A model generated the notes under the pieces. That model was not told the origin of the DNA. It ran no database searches and worked only from the letters and a program-made list of their open reading frames with translations. The position numbers were made by a program, and so were the translations under genes. Shown one piece after another: positions 24,018 through 32,583 of a stretch of DNA of 64,000 nucleotides. The stretch's first letter is position 1, and each line of letters opens with the position of its first letter. The DNA comes from Brevibacterium sp. UCMA 11754 (lineage in GTDB: Bacteria > Actinomycetota > Actinomycetes > Actinomycetales > Brevibacteriaceae), in the NCBI RefSeq assembly GCF_021532275.1, contig NZ_JACBOT010000021.1, forward strand, positions 62,001 to 126,000, given 5' to 3'.

Positions 24018-25328
24018 GTGAGCGTAGTCAAAGCGTCAAACGTGTACAAGGTCTTCGGCAAGCGCCAGAAGGAAGTCGTCAAGCGTCTCGAAGAAGGTGC
24101 AGATCGCGACGAACTCACAAAGCTCGGCACAGCAGCGGTCATCGATGCCAGCTTTGAGGTCGAAGCGGGTGAGATCTTCGTCGTCATGGGACTCTCCGGT
24201 TCCGGCAAGTCCACTCTGATCCGTACACTCAACGGGCTGTGGGCTCCGACCACGGGGTCAGTCGAAGTTCTGGGCACAGACATCGCCAAGATCGATGCGG
24301 CAGCTTTGCGCAAGGTACGCAGCGAACACATCTCAATGGTCTTCCAACACTTTGCACTGCTCCCGCACCGGACGGTTCGCGACAACGCCTCCTATGCACT
24401 TGAAATCCGGGGGACGGAGAAGGCCAAACGCGACGAAGTCGCGGACCGCTGGCTTAAAGCCGTCGGCCTCGAAGGCTGGGGAGACAAGTACCCCGAGCAG
24501 CTCTCCGGCGGCATGCAGCAGCGTGTGGGTCTGGCACGTGCACTCGCTGCCGAAACCGACATCCTGCTCATGGACGAGGCATTTTCTGCACTGGATCCGC
24601 TCATCCGACGCGAGATGCAGGAGCAGCTCGTGGAGCTGCAGGGCGAACTCAAGAAGACCATCATCTTCATCACCCACGATCTCAACGAGGCAATGTTCCT
24701 CGGTGACCGGATCGCAGTCATGCGCAACGGGCGCATCGTCCAAGTCGGCACACCAGAAGAGATCCTCACCGATCCCGCCAATGACTACGTCGCACAGTTC
24801 GTCCACGACGTCGATCGTGCCCGTGTCCTGACGGCAAGCAACGTGATGGAAAAGGCACGACAGGTCGTGACCAACCAGAACGGGCCTCGTGTCGCTCTGC
24901 GCAACATGCGTGAGAGCAACGCGTCGGCGATCTACGTCACCGACCGCCACCGCAAATTCCTCGGTGTCGTCAGCGATCGCGACTGCATCGACCATCTCCG
25001 CAATGGCGGGAAGACTCTGGACGAGATCATCCAACCAATGACGACATCAGCCTCACCCGAGGATCTGCTCATCGAGCTGTTCCTACCGTCATCGGAGACC
25101 CCTCTTCCTGTACCAGTGACGAATGACGACGGGCATCTCGTCGGGGTCGTCCCTCGAGCGACCCTGCTCGCCGCCTTGGGCAACCAGAACGGAGACGGAG
25201 AGCAGACCCCCGATGACGACAGCCTGGAGTGGACTCCACCAGTGGACACTGGACTCATCGACCAAATCCTCGCCGAGACAGATGATGCGTCAGAAGCCGG
25301 TGCAGCAAGTGGGAGGGGCGATCTCTAA
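24018..25328 (+). CDS. proV: Glycine betaine/proline ABC transporter ATP-binding protein
   Basis: 436 aa from GTG 24018, 6 nt after AAGGAGG. Walker A is GLSGSGKST, signature LSGGMQQRVGLARAL, Walker B ILLMDEAFSALD, and the H-loop Asp-containing FITHDLNEAM, all as in ProV/OpuAA. The C-terminal ~150 residues hold two CBS-type modules (ASAIYVTDRHRKFLGVVSD and VPVTNDDGHLVGVVPRATLL), which sense ionic strength in OpuA-type importers. First gene of a three-gene operon; its TAA overlaps the permease ATG by one base. Confidence 0.93.
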   Translation: MSVVKASNVYKVFGKRQKEVVKRLEEGADRDELTKLGTAAVIDASFEVEAGEIFVVMGLSGSGKSTLIRTLNGLWAPTTGSVEVLGTDIAKIDAAALRKVRSEHISMVFQHFALLPHRTVRDNASYALEIRGTEKAKRDEVADRWLKAVGLEGWGDKYPEQLSGGMQQRVGLARALAAETDILLMDEAFSALDPLIRREMQEQLVELQGELKKTIIFITHDLNEAMFLGDRIAVMRNGRIVQVGTPEEILTDPANDYVAQFVHDVDRARVLTASNVMEKARQVVTNQNGPRVALRNMRESNASAIYVTDRHRKFLGVVSDRDCIDHLRNGGKTLDEIIQPMTTSASPEDLLIELFLPSSETPLPVPVTNDDGHLVGVVPRATLLAALGNQNGDGEQTPDDDSLEWTPPVDTGLIDQILAETDDASEAGAASGRGDL

Positions 25329-26227
25329 TGGAGAACATCAGAATCCCGGTGGGAGCGTGGGTCGATACCCTCTTCGATTGGCTCAAAGAGAACGTCTCGT
25401 GGTTCTTCGACTTCGTCACCTTCCTCTTCAACTTCCTCATCGACACGCTGACAAATGTGCTTGTCGACCTCCATCCGTTCGTCATCATCGTCCTGCTTGC
25501 ACTTATCGGCTGGCTCCTGCGGTCCTGGCAGATGGCGATCGGCACACTGATCACACTCTTCTTCATCATGACGATGGACCAATGGGTGCCGGCGATGCAG
25601 ACCCTGGCACTGGTCATCATCGCGGCAGTCATTGCGATCGTCATCGCGGTTCCGGTCGGCATCCTGGCCGCCAGGAACGACAGGGCATCCTCCGCCATCC
25701 GGCCCGTGCTCGACTTCATGCAGACGATGCCTTCATTCGTCTACCTCATCCCGGCTGTGACCTTCTTCGGCATCGGCGTGGTGCCCGGACTCGTATCAAC
25801 CGTCATCTTTGCGCTGCCTCCCGGTGTGAGATTCACCGAACTTGGAATCCGCGGAGTCGACTCGGAGACGGTCGAAGCCGGTCAATCCTTCGGAGCCACA
25901 CCGGGTCAGATTCTCCGAGGCGTCCAACTGCCTCTGGCCACGCCGACGATCATGGCCGGCATCAACCAGGTCATCATGCTCGCCCTGGCTATGGCCGTCA
26001 TCGCCGGGTTCGTCGGTGCCGACGGTTTGGGCAAGAACGTCGTCGAGGCCGTCGCCACTCAGAACCTGCCCCTTGGCGTCGAGGCCGGACTCGGTGTCGT
26101 CATCATCGCGGTCTACCTCGATCGAGTGACCGCGGCTTTGGGCACTGCGAAGGACTTTCCGACTTCGCTTGTCGCCATGATGCGCAAGCGCAAGGCGAAG
26201 ACCAAGGCCGTCGCTGCGCAAGCCTGA
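25328..26227 (+). CDS. proW: Glycine betaine/proline ABC transporter permease
   Basis: 299 aa integral membrane protein of ProW/OpuAB type. The N-terminal region has two to three helices, and the permease core (residues ~95-280) contains LDFMQTMPSFVYLIPAVTFF and the EAA loop EAGQSFGATPGQILRGVQLP. It shares one base with the ATPase stop (TAATG), so translation is coupled. It forms the membrane channel for betaine import. Confidence 0.93.
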   Translation: MENIRIPVGAWVDTLFDWLKENVSWFFDFVTFLFNFLIDTLTNVLVDLHPFVIIVLLALIGWLLRSWQMAIGTLITLFFIMTMDQWVPAMQTLALVIIAAVIAIVIAVPVGILAARNDRASSAIRPVLDFMQTMPSFVYLIPAVTFFGIGVVPGLVSTVIFALPPGVRFTELGIRGVDSETVEAGQSFGATPGQILRGVQLPLATPTIMAGINQVIMLALAMAVIAGFVGADGLGKNVVEAVATQNLPLGVEAGLGVVIIAVYLDRVTAALGTAKDFPTSLVAMMRKRKAKTKAVAAQA

Positions 26228-26283
26228 ACGAACCAAGCCATCGCGGACAGAAGATGTTGAATACAAGAGAATAGGAACACGAA

Positions 26284-27192
26284 ATGAAAAATAGATTCCT
26301 CACCACATTCGTCGCCGGAGTAGCAGCTCTCGGCCTGGCCCTGACCGGTTGTTCGCAGGAAGCTGCGAAGGACGACGGAGGCGGCGGAGACAAGGGCGAT
26401 ATCAAGCTCGGCTACGTCACCGGCTGGACAGATGGCCAGAGCGTCTCGCTGCTGTTGGAGAACCAGCTCAGCAAGCTCGGTTACAACGTCGAGACCGAAA
26501 CCTTCAGTGACGCTGCTGTCCTTTATGCCGGAGTCGCCAACGGAGATGTCGACATGTACCCCTCGTCGTGGCCTGAGGTCACGCACAAGCAGTACATGGA
26601 CGAGTACGGCGACAAGCTCGAAGACGTCGGCGCGTACTACGACAACGCTGTGCTCACCATTGCGGTGCCGAAGTACATGAAGGACATCAACTCGATCGAA
26701 GACCTCAAGGGCAAGGGCAAAGACTTCGACGGGAAGATCATCGGCATCGAGCCCGGCGCCGGTCTGACCAAGGCGACGAAGGGAATGATCCCCAAGTACG
26801 GCTTGGACAAGGAGTACGAACTCGTCACCTCCTCGACCGCAGCCATGCTCACCGAGCTCGGCAACGCCACCGACGCCGAAGAAGATATCGTCGTCACCCT
26901 GTGGCGTCCGTTCTGGGCGAACAATGCCTACCCTGTCAAGGACCTCAAGGACCCCGAGGGTGCCATGGGCGATCCTGAGAAGCTTCACTTCACAGCCACC
27001 AAGGGCTTCAGCGACGAATTCTCCGAGGCTGCTGACTACATCAGCAAGATCAAGCTCGATGATGCTCAGTACGGTGACCTCGAAGACATGGTCGTCAACA
27101 AATACAAGGACAAGGGCGACAAGGCCATCACAGAATGGCTGAAGGCGAACCCAGACGCCTACGAGGGTGAGATCACCGACGAAGAGAAGTGA
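26284..27192 (+). CDS. proX: Glycine betaine-binding lipoprotein
   Basis: 302 aa OpuAC/ProX-family solute receptor. The lipoprotein signal ends in LALTGC. Aromatic box-type residues occur in YVTGWTDGQSV, YPSSWPEVTH and LWRPFWANNAYP. It delivers betaine (or proline betaine/carnitine) to the permease. It follows the permease by 56 bp and precedes a strong terminator. Confidence 0.92.
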   Translation: MKNRFLTTFVAGVAALGLALTGCSQEAAKDDGGGGDKGDIKLGYVTGWTDGQSVSLLLENQLSKLGYNVETETFSDAAVLYAGVANGDVDMYPSSWPEVTHKQYMDEYGDKLEDVGAYYDNAVLTIAVPKYMKDINSIEDLKGKGKDFDGKIIGIEPGAGLTKATKGMIPKYGLDKEYELVTSSTAAMLTELGNATDAEEDIVVTLWRPFWANNAYPVKDLKDPEGAMGDPEKLHFTATKGFSDEFSEAADYISKIKLDDAQYGDLEDMVVNKYKDKGDKAITEWLKANPDAYEGEITDEEK

Positions 27193-27205
27193 TCCAACCC
27201 ATGCA

Positions 27206-27245
27206 AAAGACCCTTCGGCTCATCCACATGAGCCGGAGGGTCTTT
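27206..27245 (+). terminator. Intrinsic terminator of the betaine operon
   Basis: AAAGACCCTTCGGCTCAT (27206-27223) pairs with ATGAGCCGGAGGGTCTTT (27228-27245) at 17 of 18 positions with a CCAC loop, ending in TCTTT. The remaining ~97 bp to the next gene hold nothing else. Confidence 0.92.
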
Positions 27246-27342
27246 CGCTGAATGGTGAATGAGCTCAGCGCCGTGATTCTCACAGCGCACTATGGCCCGG
27301 CCGCAATAGTGCGCTACGTTTGCACTAACAGGGAGGAGATGC

Positions 27343-27912
27343 GTGACGATGAGTTCGCACGAGTTCCATGCCGAGGATGATTCTTCTCAAGCTACGACGG
27401 GCACTCCTGTCGGCCCCATCACCGTCACCAGCAACGGGCGATCCATCACTCGAGTCACTTGGCGAGAAACGGACACAGAATCCGGCCAGCTCGACGACAC
27501 CGGTCTGGGTACTGCTGGCCCCGACGTTGACCACACTGACCCGCTTCTCGGCGAAGCACTGCGACAGCTTCGCGCCTACTTCGACGGAACCTTGACCACC
27601 TTCGATCTGCCCCTGGACCTGGGACAGATCTCGGCGACTGCGCGGACAGTGCTCACCACTCTCGACGAGACGGTTGAGCCCGGCACCACCGTCACCTACG
27701 GCGAGCTTGCCCGGCGCAGCGGGACGGGGATCCCCGCACGGGCAATCGGCAGCATCATGGGCCTGAATCCACTCCCGCTGGTCATCCCCTGCCATCGAGT
27801 CGTGGCCAGCGACGGTTTGGGCGGCTATTCCGGCGGTCGTCGTGGCGAGGGGTTGGCCACCAAGCGCTGGCTGCTCGAGTTCGAGGATGCACTCCCCCGC
27901 CCATTGTTCTGA
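27343..27912 (+). CDS. ogt: Methylated-DNA-protein-cysteine methyltransferase
   Basis: 189 aa. The acceptor cysteine C150 lies in VIPCHRVVASDG, preceded by the helix-turn-helix YGELARRSGTGIPARAIGS and followed by GGYSGG...KRWLLEFE, all typical. It removes O6-alkyl groups from guanine by suicide transfer. GTG 27343 lies about 5 nt after GGAGGAG; ATG 27349 is an alternative. Its N-terminus lacks the Ada zinc domain. It ends 6 bp from the convergent DyP gene. Confidence 0.92.
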   Translation: MTMSSHEFHAEDDSSQATTGTPVGPITVTSNGRSITRVTWRETDTESGQLDDTGLGTAGPDVDHTDPLLGEALRQLRAYFDGTLTTFDLPLDLGQISATARTVLTTLDETVEPGTTVTYGELARRSGTGIPARAIGSIMGLNPLPLVIPCHRVVASDGLGGYSGGRRGEGLATKRWLLEFEDALPRPLF

Positions 27913-27918
27913 ACCGAT

Positions 27919-29238
27919 TCAGCCCTCGAAGAGGCTCTGCCCGATGTACTCTCCCTCTGTGATGCCTGGCGGAATCGCCCACACCGTCGACCCGATCGGC
28001 GTGGTCCACTCATTGAGCAGATCCACCTCGGCGAGGCGGCGTTGGATCGGCAGGAACTGCCGGTCGATGTCGGCCTGAAACGAAGCGAACAGCAGTCCGG
28101 CCCCCTCCCCCGCGCCCGTCTCATAGTTGAACGTTCGCCGATGGATCTGAGTCTCCGGGCCCAGCCCATCTCGAGCCCTGGCCACATGCGAAGCCGCCGA
28201 GATCTTCGTCAGGCCGCGCTTGTCGACCGCGGCGAAGTCGGGAGCATCGAACTCGTCAGTTCCTGACAGCGGTGCACCCTGTTCGAGGGTCCGTCCCGTC
28301 GCGAACTCGCGTGCCGGCCGGTCAGCCTTGTCCCAGGTGTCCAGGTTCATCGCGATATCGCGCAACACCAGAGTCGTTCCCCCGCGCATCCACTCAGGCA
28401 GATGCGCGCCGAGGTCGTCCGGCGGTTCCCCGCGCGCGGAGTACACCGCATCCTTCCGGCCGGTGCCCTGTCCCCAGATGATGCGCGCGAAGTCTTCGGA
28501 TCCCGATCCGGGATTGGCTGTCCCATCCAACTGTCCGAAGAGGTTCCGCTGGGTCTTCCCTACTGCTTTGCTGCCGTAGGAACGGCGGAACCCATCCCTC
28601 TGCCAGGCCACCTCGGCGAAGGTCCGGGAATCCTTCCACAGCATCCTTCGGGCATGTGCCAAGGTCAGCGGATCGTCACCGCAGATCTGGAGGAGCAGAT
28701 CCCCTGTGCACAGGTCCGGATCGAGATCATCGATCGGAAACTTCTCCAGCGGACCCAACCAGCTCGGTACGGAGTTCTGCCCCGCCAGCTTCACGAGGCC
28801 GCGGCCGAATCCGAACGTGATGGTCAGTCGCGCCGGATCGTGGGCGAGTTCGGGTTCGGAGTCGGCCAGTGGGCCGCTGCCCTGCGTCAGGGCGGCGGCA
28901 TCTGCAGTGAGCAGGCGCAGCCAGCGGACCACCTCGGCGGCGTTGATTCCGGGTTTCAGCGTCAATGCGAGGAAGTGCGCATGAGCCTGCGGAGGAGTCT
29001 CCACCCCGGACTGGTGAGGGGCGTAGAACGGTTCAGTGACCGGGCCGTTGGCTCCGCTGAGATCCCGGGACGGCGCGGCCGCGGAACGGCCGCCAGCTCC
29101 GGAGCGTCCCCCACCGAAGCCTGCGACGGCGCCGACCACTCCCGTCCCTCCGGCCGCGGCCGCCGATGCGATGAGGCGTCGGCGGCTGAAGCCGTGAGAA
29201 TCAGAAGATGCATCTCTGGACTCGGGCTCAGTGGTCAC
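27919..29238 (-). CDS. Tat-exported DyP-type haem peroxidase
   Basis: About 439 aa from GTG 29238, which overlaps the end of the PCu(A)C gene by 11 bp and follows GGGGA. The track-length frame to 29322 would run deep into that gene and is rejected. The Tat motif is FSRRRLIAS with an Ala/Gly-rich h-region. The DyP distal motif is GQLDGTANP, and the proximal haem His lies in QIHRRTFNYE. Such exported enzymes (EfeB-like) oxidise dyes or porphyrins or help iron release. No efeU/efeO are adjacent; the partners are copper-type genes. Confidence 0.9.
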   Translation of the reverse strand: MTTEPESRDASSDSHGFSRRRLIASAAAAGGTGVVGAVAGFGGGRSGAGGRSAAAPSRDLSGANGPVTEPFYAPHQSGVETPPQAHAHFLALTLKPGINAAEVVRWLRLLTADAAALTQGSGPLADSEPELAHDPARLTITFGFGRGLVKLAGQNSVPSWLGPLEKFPIDDLDPDLCTGDLLLQICGDDPLTLAHARRMLWKDSRTFAEVAWQRDGFRRSYGSKAVGKTQRNLFGQLDGTANPGSGSEDFARIIWGQGTGRKDAVYSARGEPPDDLGAHLPEWMRGGTTLVLRDIAMNLDTWDKADRPAREFATGRTLEQGAPLSGTDEFDAPDFAAVDKRGLTKISAASHVARARDGLGPETQIHRRTFNYETGAGEGAGLLFASFQADIDRQFLPIQRRLAEVDLLNEWTTPIGSTVWAIPPGITEGEYIGQSLFEG

Positions 29239-29806
29239 TGCTGTCCCCGTGATCCATGTCCTTATGGTCGGCGCCGTCGCCTTCGTCATCGGCCTCGCCA
29301 GGGGCGTAGTTCTCCTGCGCACCCGAATAGTCCTTGGCGATGGCGGTCACCGGGAAGCTCTGCTGATCGGCGGTGACGAGCTCCAACGAGATCTCTTCGC
29401 CCGGTTTGATCGGCTTCGCCAACCCCATGACCATGATGTGATCGCCACCGGGCTTGAGGCTCAGGGACTTACCCGCAGGGATCGTGAAGCCGCCCTTCTT
29501 CTCCTGCATCGACATTCCTCCCGAGTTGTCTTCGAGAGTCTCGTGGAGTTGGACCTGGTCGGCGTCATCGTATTTCGCGGCGACGAGGTTGATGTCCTTG
29601 TCGCTGTTGTTCTTGAGTTCTCCGAATACAGCGGTCATGCCGTCGTCGGCGGCCTTGACCCAGGCGTTGTCGAGGCTCAGAGAGTCGACGCTGATCTGGG
29701 AGCTGCTCGCCTCTTCAGGCTCGCTCGCCTGGCTCTGGTTGCAAGCGCTGAGGCCGATCATGAAGGCAACTGACATGGTGGCCATCAGGGTGGTGTTCAT
29801 TCGCAT
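29228..29806 (-). CDS. PCu(A)C copper chaperone lipoprotein
   Basis: 192 aa from ATG 29806 (second ATG at 29800). Lipobox IGLSAC after a short hydrophobic stretch. The PCu(A)C copper ligands follow the family spacing: His in QLHETLED, Met in GGMSMQ, and HIMVMG near residue 145. A 40-residue acidic/His tail ends in DHKDMDHGDSSDH and may bind additional metal. It handles periplasm-side Cu(I). Directly upstream of the DyP gene with overlap. Confidence 0.88.
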   Translation of the reverse strand: MRMNTTLMATMSVAFMIGLSACNQSQASEPEEASSSQISVDSLSLDNAWVKAADDGMTAVFGELKNNSDKDINLVAAKYDDADQVQLHETLEDNSGGMSMQEKKGGFTIPAGKSLSLKPGGDHIMVMGLAKPIKPGEEISLELVTADQQSFPVTAIAKDYSGAQENYAPGEADDEGDGADHKDMDHGDSSDH

Positions 29807-29977
29807 TTCGTCTGCACTTTCAGCTTGTCGGTGCAGCCGGGCACAGGTCGCGACTTGCGTCGACGCGGACGCGATCGGGCGCCGAGGCGATCGGGCGCGA
29901 TCAGTCGCATGGACCCGATCGGGCACACGGTACGGCGCGTCTGCGACGGTGCATGGCTGTCACCAATGATGTGTGAG

Positions 29978-29996
29978 TCGGCGGGGTTTCCGCCGA
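29978..29996 (-). terminator. Short hairpin after the His/Met-rich membrane gene
   Basis: TCGGCGG (29978-29984) and CCGCCGA (29990-29996) make a 7-bp stem, 17 bp past that gene's stop. The rest of the 206-bp gap 29807-30012 contains two GCGATCGGGCGC repeats and a CGATCGGGCAC variant (about 29870-29925), and no gene. Confidence 0.4.
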
Positions 29997-30012
29997 TGGT
30001 GAGATTTTGAGT

Positions 30013-30660
30013 TCAGACGAGAGCGGGCGGTCCGCGTCGGTAGTTCGGGCCGACGACGGCAGAGGTGATGGCCCGTGTCAGATTGAACTCGCCCTGGACG
30101 AGTCGGGTCGGGAATTCGGCCAGTACGCCGACCGCCTCGGCGAGTGACCGGAGCGCGGTGGCGACCGGCCCCAGCGCCAGCTGCAGGATGGTGAGGATGA
30201 TGTCTTCGCCGCGCTTGAGGGCCACTGCGGTGACGATGACCGCGGCGATGTGAGCGAGCACCATGGCCAGGCTCGCACTCGAGCCGTCGCCGGCCATGTG
30301 CGACATCGGATGGGACATCGACCCAGCCTGGCCCAAGTCGAGGGCACCGGTCCCGTGGTTCATATGCTGGTGGCCCATGGCCGTTCCGGTCGTCGTTGCA
30401 CCGGTGGCGGCGGGTGCGGCGGTGAACCAACCCATCGACAGGTGCATGAGGACCTGGCCCAAGCCGAGCAGTGATCCCAATGCCAGATATCCGAGTCGAC
30501 GACCAGCGAGGATCGTTGCGGCCCATAAGGCGAAGACGAAGACGATCACGATGCCGACGAACGAGGTCGTGCCACCGGCGCCGACGTGCATCAGCACGGC
30601 CAGCAGAGTCGTCATGAGCGCGGCGAAGAGAGCACGAACCGACTTGTTCGACCCGGTCAT
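30013..30660 (-). CDS. His/Met-rich membrane protein, probably copper-related
   Basis: 215 aa with five or so membrane helices. A loop around residues 95-125 is rich in metal-type residues (GHQHMNHGTG, then MSHPMSHMAG). ATG 30660 follows GGAGAG. No named family is recognised. Position upstream of a PCu(A)C chaperone and a BlaI/CopY-like operator in its own promoter suggest copper response; this is inference. Confidence 0.75.
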   Translation of the reverse strand: MTGSNKSVRALFAALMTTLLAVLMHVGAGGTTSFVGIVIVFVFALWAATILAGRRLGYLALGSLLGLGQVLMHLSMGWFTAAPAATGATTTGTAMGHQHMNHGTGALDLGQAGSMSHPMSHMAGDGSSASLAMVLAHIAAVIVTAVALKRGEDIILTILQLALGPVATALRSLAEAVGVLAEFPTRLVQGEFNLTRAITSAVVGPNYRRGPPALV

Positions 30661-30725
30661 GACTCTCCTCTCCTTGGGACGCTCACACGGATGACCTCAT
30701 AGCTGAGCCTCAGGAGACTCAAAAC

Positions 30726-30742
30726 TTCTACTCAGTGTAGAA
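30726..30742 (-). promoter_or_regulatory. BlaI/CopY-like operator upstream of the His/Met-rich gene
   Basis: TTCTAC-N5-GTAGAA (arms 30726-30731, 30737-30742), AT-rich on both sides. It resembles the TACA/TGTA dyads of CopY/BlaI regulators and sits 66-82 bp before ATG 30660. Confidence 0.45.
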
Positions 30743-30769
30743 CTAATAGGGCCAATGGCGCCAGAGAGG

Positions 30770-31378
30770 TTACATCCTCAGCCAGGTGTCAGCGGTCTTC
30801 TTGATCATGGCTCCAGCTTCTTCGGCCGAGTCCAGCCAGGTCACCGGTTGGCCTTCGGGGTCGATCACCGCGTCGGAGAGGACGATGACGTCGAAGTTGC
30901 AGACGAGAGCGGCCATCGCGGAGGCACGAACCGATCCCGGCAGATCGCCGGCGCCGGTGCCGTCGGAAGCGTCTGCGTCATCCGCACCATCCGTGCTGCC
31001 TACGCCGTCCGGAGCATCCGCGCCGTCCGGAACATCTGCGTCGACCGGGGCATCTGCATCTTCGGAATTCGCGACTGTGCTCACGTCCCCACCGGCGATG
31101 ACGATGCGGTCAATGCCCATGTCGTGGAGGCCGGGAGCCAGGTCTCGGATGCCGTCGAAGACGTCAGGCTTCTCCGAACGCAGCACGAGGTCTTCTTCGT
31201 CGGGCACGAAGATGGAGAGTTCCTCATCGTCGACGTCAACGAGTTCGTCCTTCGTTGAGGCGAAGATGAGCACACCGCCGACCGTGCGAGTGCGGCCGAC
31301 GATGTCGACTAAGATCTCGGCGTTCTCGTCGGAGGTGTAACTGGCGTCATCGGTGTCAATGAGGAGCAGGGCATCCAT
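30770..31378 (-). CDS. Isochorismatase-like protein with acidic insert and no catalytic Cys
   Basis: 202 aa. The start MDALLLIDTDDAS, the strand GIDRIVIAGGD, and MAALVCNFDVIVLSDAV fit the isochorismatase/cysteine-hydrolase fold. Between residues ~100 and 148 the sequence is replaced by a Asp/Ala/Gly/Pro low-complexity run, and the expected catalytic Cys before the SAMAAL helix reads as Ser/Val (LPGSVRASAM). It is the last gene of the amino-sugar operon, 5 bp after nagA, and may be inactive or bind ligand only. Family placement is by pattern and is uncertain. Confidence 0.6.
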   Translation of the reverse strand: MDALLLIDTDDASYTSDENAEILVDIVGRTRTVGGVLIFASTKDELVDVDDEELSIFVPDEEDLVLRSEKPDVFDGIRDLAPGLHDMGIDRIVIAGGDVSTVANSEDADAPVDADVPDGADAPDGVGSTDGADDADASDGTGAGDLPGSVRASAMAALVCNFDVIVLSDAVIDPEGQPVTWLDSAEEAGAMIKKTADTWLRM

Positions 31379-31383
31379 GTCAC

Positions 31384-32583
31384 CTATCGTGCCAGATTCT
31401 CAGGCTGGATGCTCATGTCCGCGTTCAGCAGCAGGTAGTCAGCGGGCATTCCCACGCCCAGCAGACTGTGCTGGTCATCGGCGCTGAGTCCCAGTGCCCG
31501 CAGCGGCACCAGACTCGCGGCCTGGACGGCTTCAAGCGGGCTCATACCCATCTCAGCCACCGCTCTCATCACCGCATAGTCCATGGTCAGCGTGGACCCG
31601 GCGATGGAGCCCGTCGCACCGTCCTCGCCCAGCAGTCGGGCCACGGAATCCTCCACCTTCACCGGCAGCGCTCCGAGCATGTAGTCCCCGTCGGCCATCC
31701 CCGTCGCGGCCATGGCATCTGTGATCAGCGCGATCCGCCCAGGAGCCAAGGTCGCCAGCATTCGCGCCGGCGGTGCCGCCACGTGCACTCCGTCGTTGAT
31801 GAGTTCCAGCGTGACGTGTCCTGCCTCGATTGCGGCGAGGATCGGGCCCGGTGCCCTGTGGTGGATTCCGGGCATTGCGTTGAACGTGTGGGTGAGGATG
31901 CTCGCGCCCGCGTCGAAGGCACGGGCCGCTTCCTCGTACCCGGCCGCGGTGTGCCCGATGGCCACGCTCACCCCCGCCGAGGTGAACCGTGAGATCGCGT
32001 CGAGCGCACCGGGCAGTTCGGGGGCGATCGTGATCTGGGCCAGCGTTCCGTCAGCAGCCCTAAGGATCGATTCGACCGCCTCGGGGGTGGGTGCTGTGAG
32101 CACTTCGGGTGCGTGCGCACCCTTGAAGTCAGGGGACAGGAACGGGCCTTCGGCATGGAGACCGAGCACAGCAGGAGTGTCACGGCAGAGCCCGGCCCCG
32201 GCGGTCAAGGAGTGACAGAGCCCCTCGACCGTGTCCGAGACGTAGGAGAGGGCGAGCGCCCGGGTTCCGTGCCGGTGATGGACGGCGAGCACTTCGCTGA
32301 GTCCGACCTCTCCGTCTTCGGCGCTGGAGCCTCCGGCCCCGTGACAGTGGATGTCGACATAGGCGGGGGCCAGGTAGGCTCCTCCTGCGTCGCTGATCTG
32401 CACCCTCGCCGAGGTGGCCAGGTCCTGCCAGCCCGAACCTCGCCCGCGTGCAATGACATCTCCCCCAGCCTCGGCGAGCCAGTCATCGGCGGTTCCCAAG
32501 GCGAAACCGGCCGGATCACCGTCGAGGATGATGGCATTGTGGATGATCGTGTCCGCGAGCTCGTCGGCAGGCTGCTTACTCAT
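31384..32583 (-). CDS. nagA: N-acetylglucosamine/galactosamine-6-phosphate deacetylase
   Basis: 399 aa amidohydrolase. Metal and active-site motifs: VDIHCHGAGG, LHAEGPFLS, IGHTAA, HTFNAMPG and ITDAMAATG, all at NagA spacing. It removes acetate from GlcNAc-6-P or GalNAc-6-P. ATG 32583 overlaps the DeoR regulator stop by 4 nt. In this cluster with tagatose-type kinase and aldolase genes, AgaA (GalNAc-6-P) is as likely as NagA. Confidence 0.9.
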   Translation of the reverse strand: MSKQPADELADTIIHNAIILDGDPAGFALGTADDWLAEAGGDVIARGRGSGWQDLATSARVQISDAGGAYLAPAYVDIHCHGAGGSSAEDGEVGLSEVLAVHHRHGTRALALSYVSDTVEGLCHSLTAGAGLCRDTPAVLGLHAEGPFLSPDFKGAHAPEVLTAPTPEAVESILRAADGTLAQITIAPELPGALDAISRFTSAGVSVAIGHTAAGYEEAARAFDAGASILTHTFNAMPGIHHRAPGPILAAIEAGHVTLELINDGVHVAAPPARMLATLAPGRIALITDAMAATGMADGDYMLGALPVKVEDSVARLLGEDGATGSIAGSTLTMDYAVMRAVAEMGMSPLEAVQAASLVPLRALGLSADDQHSLLGVGMPADYLLLNADMSIQPENLAR

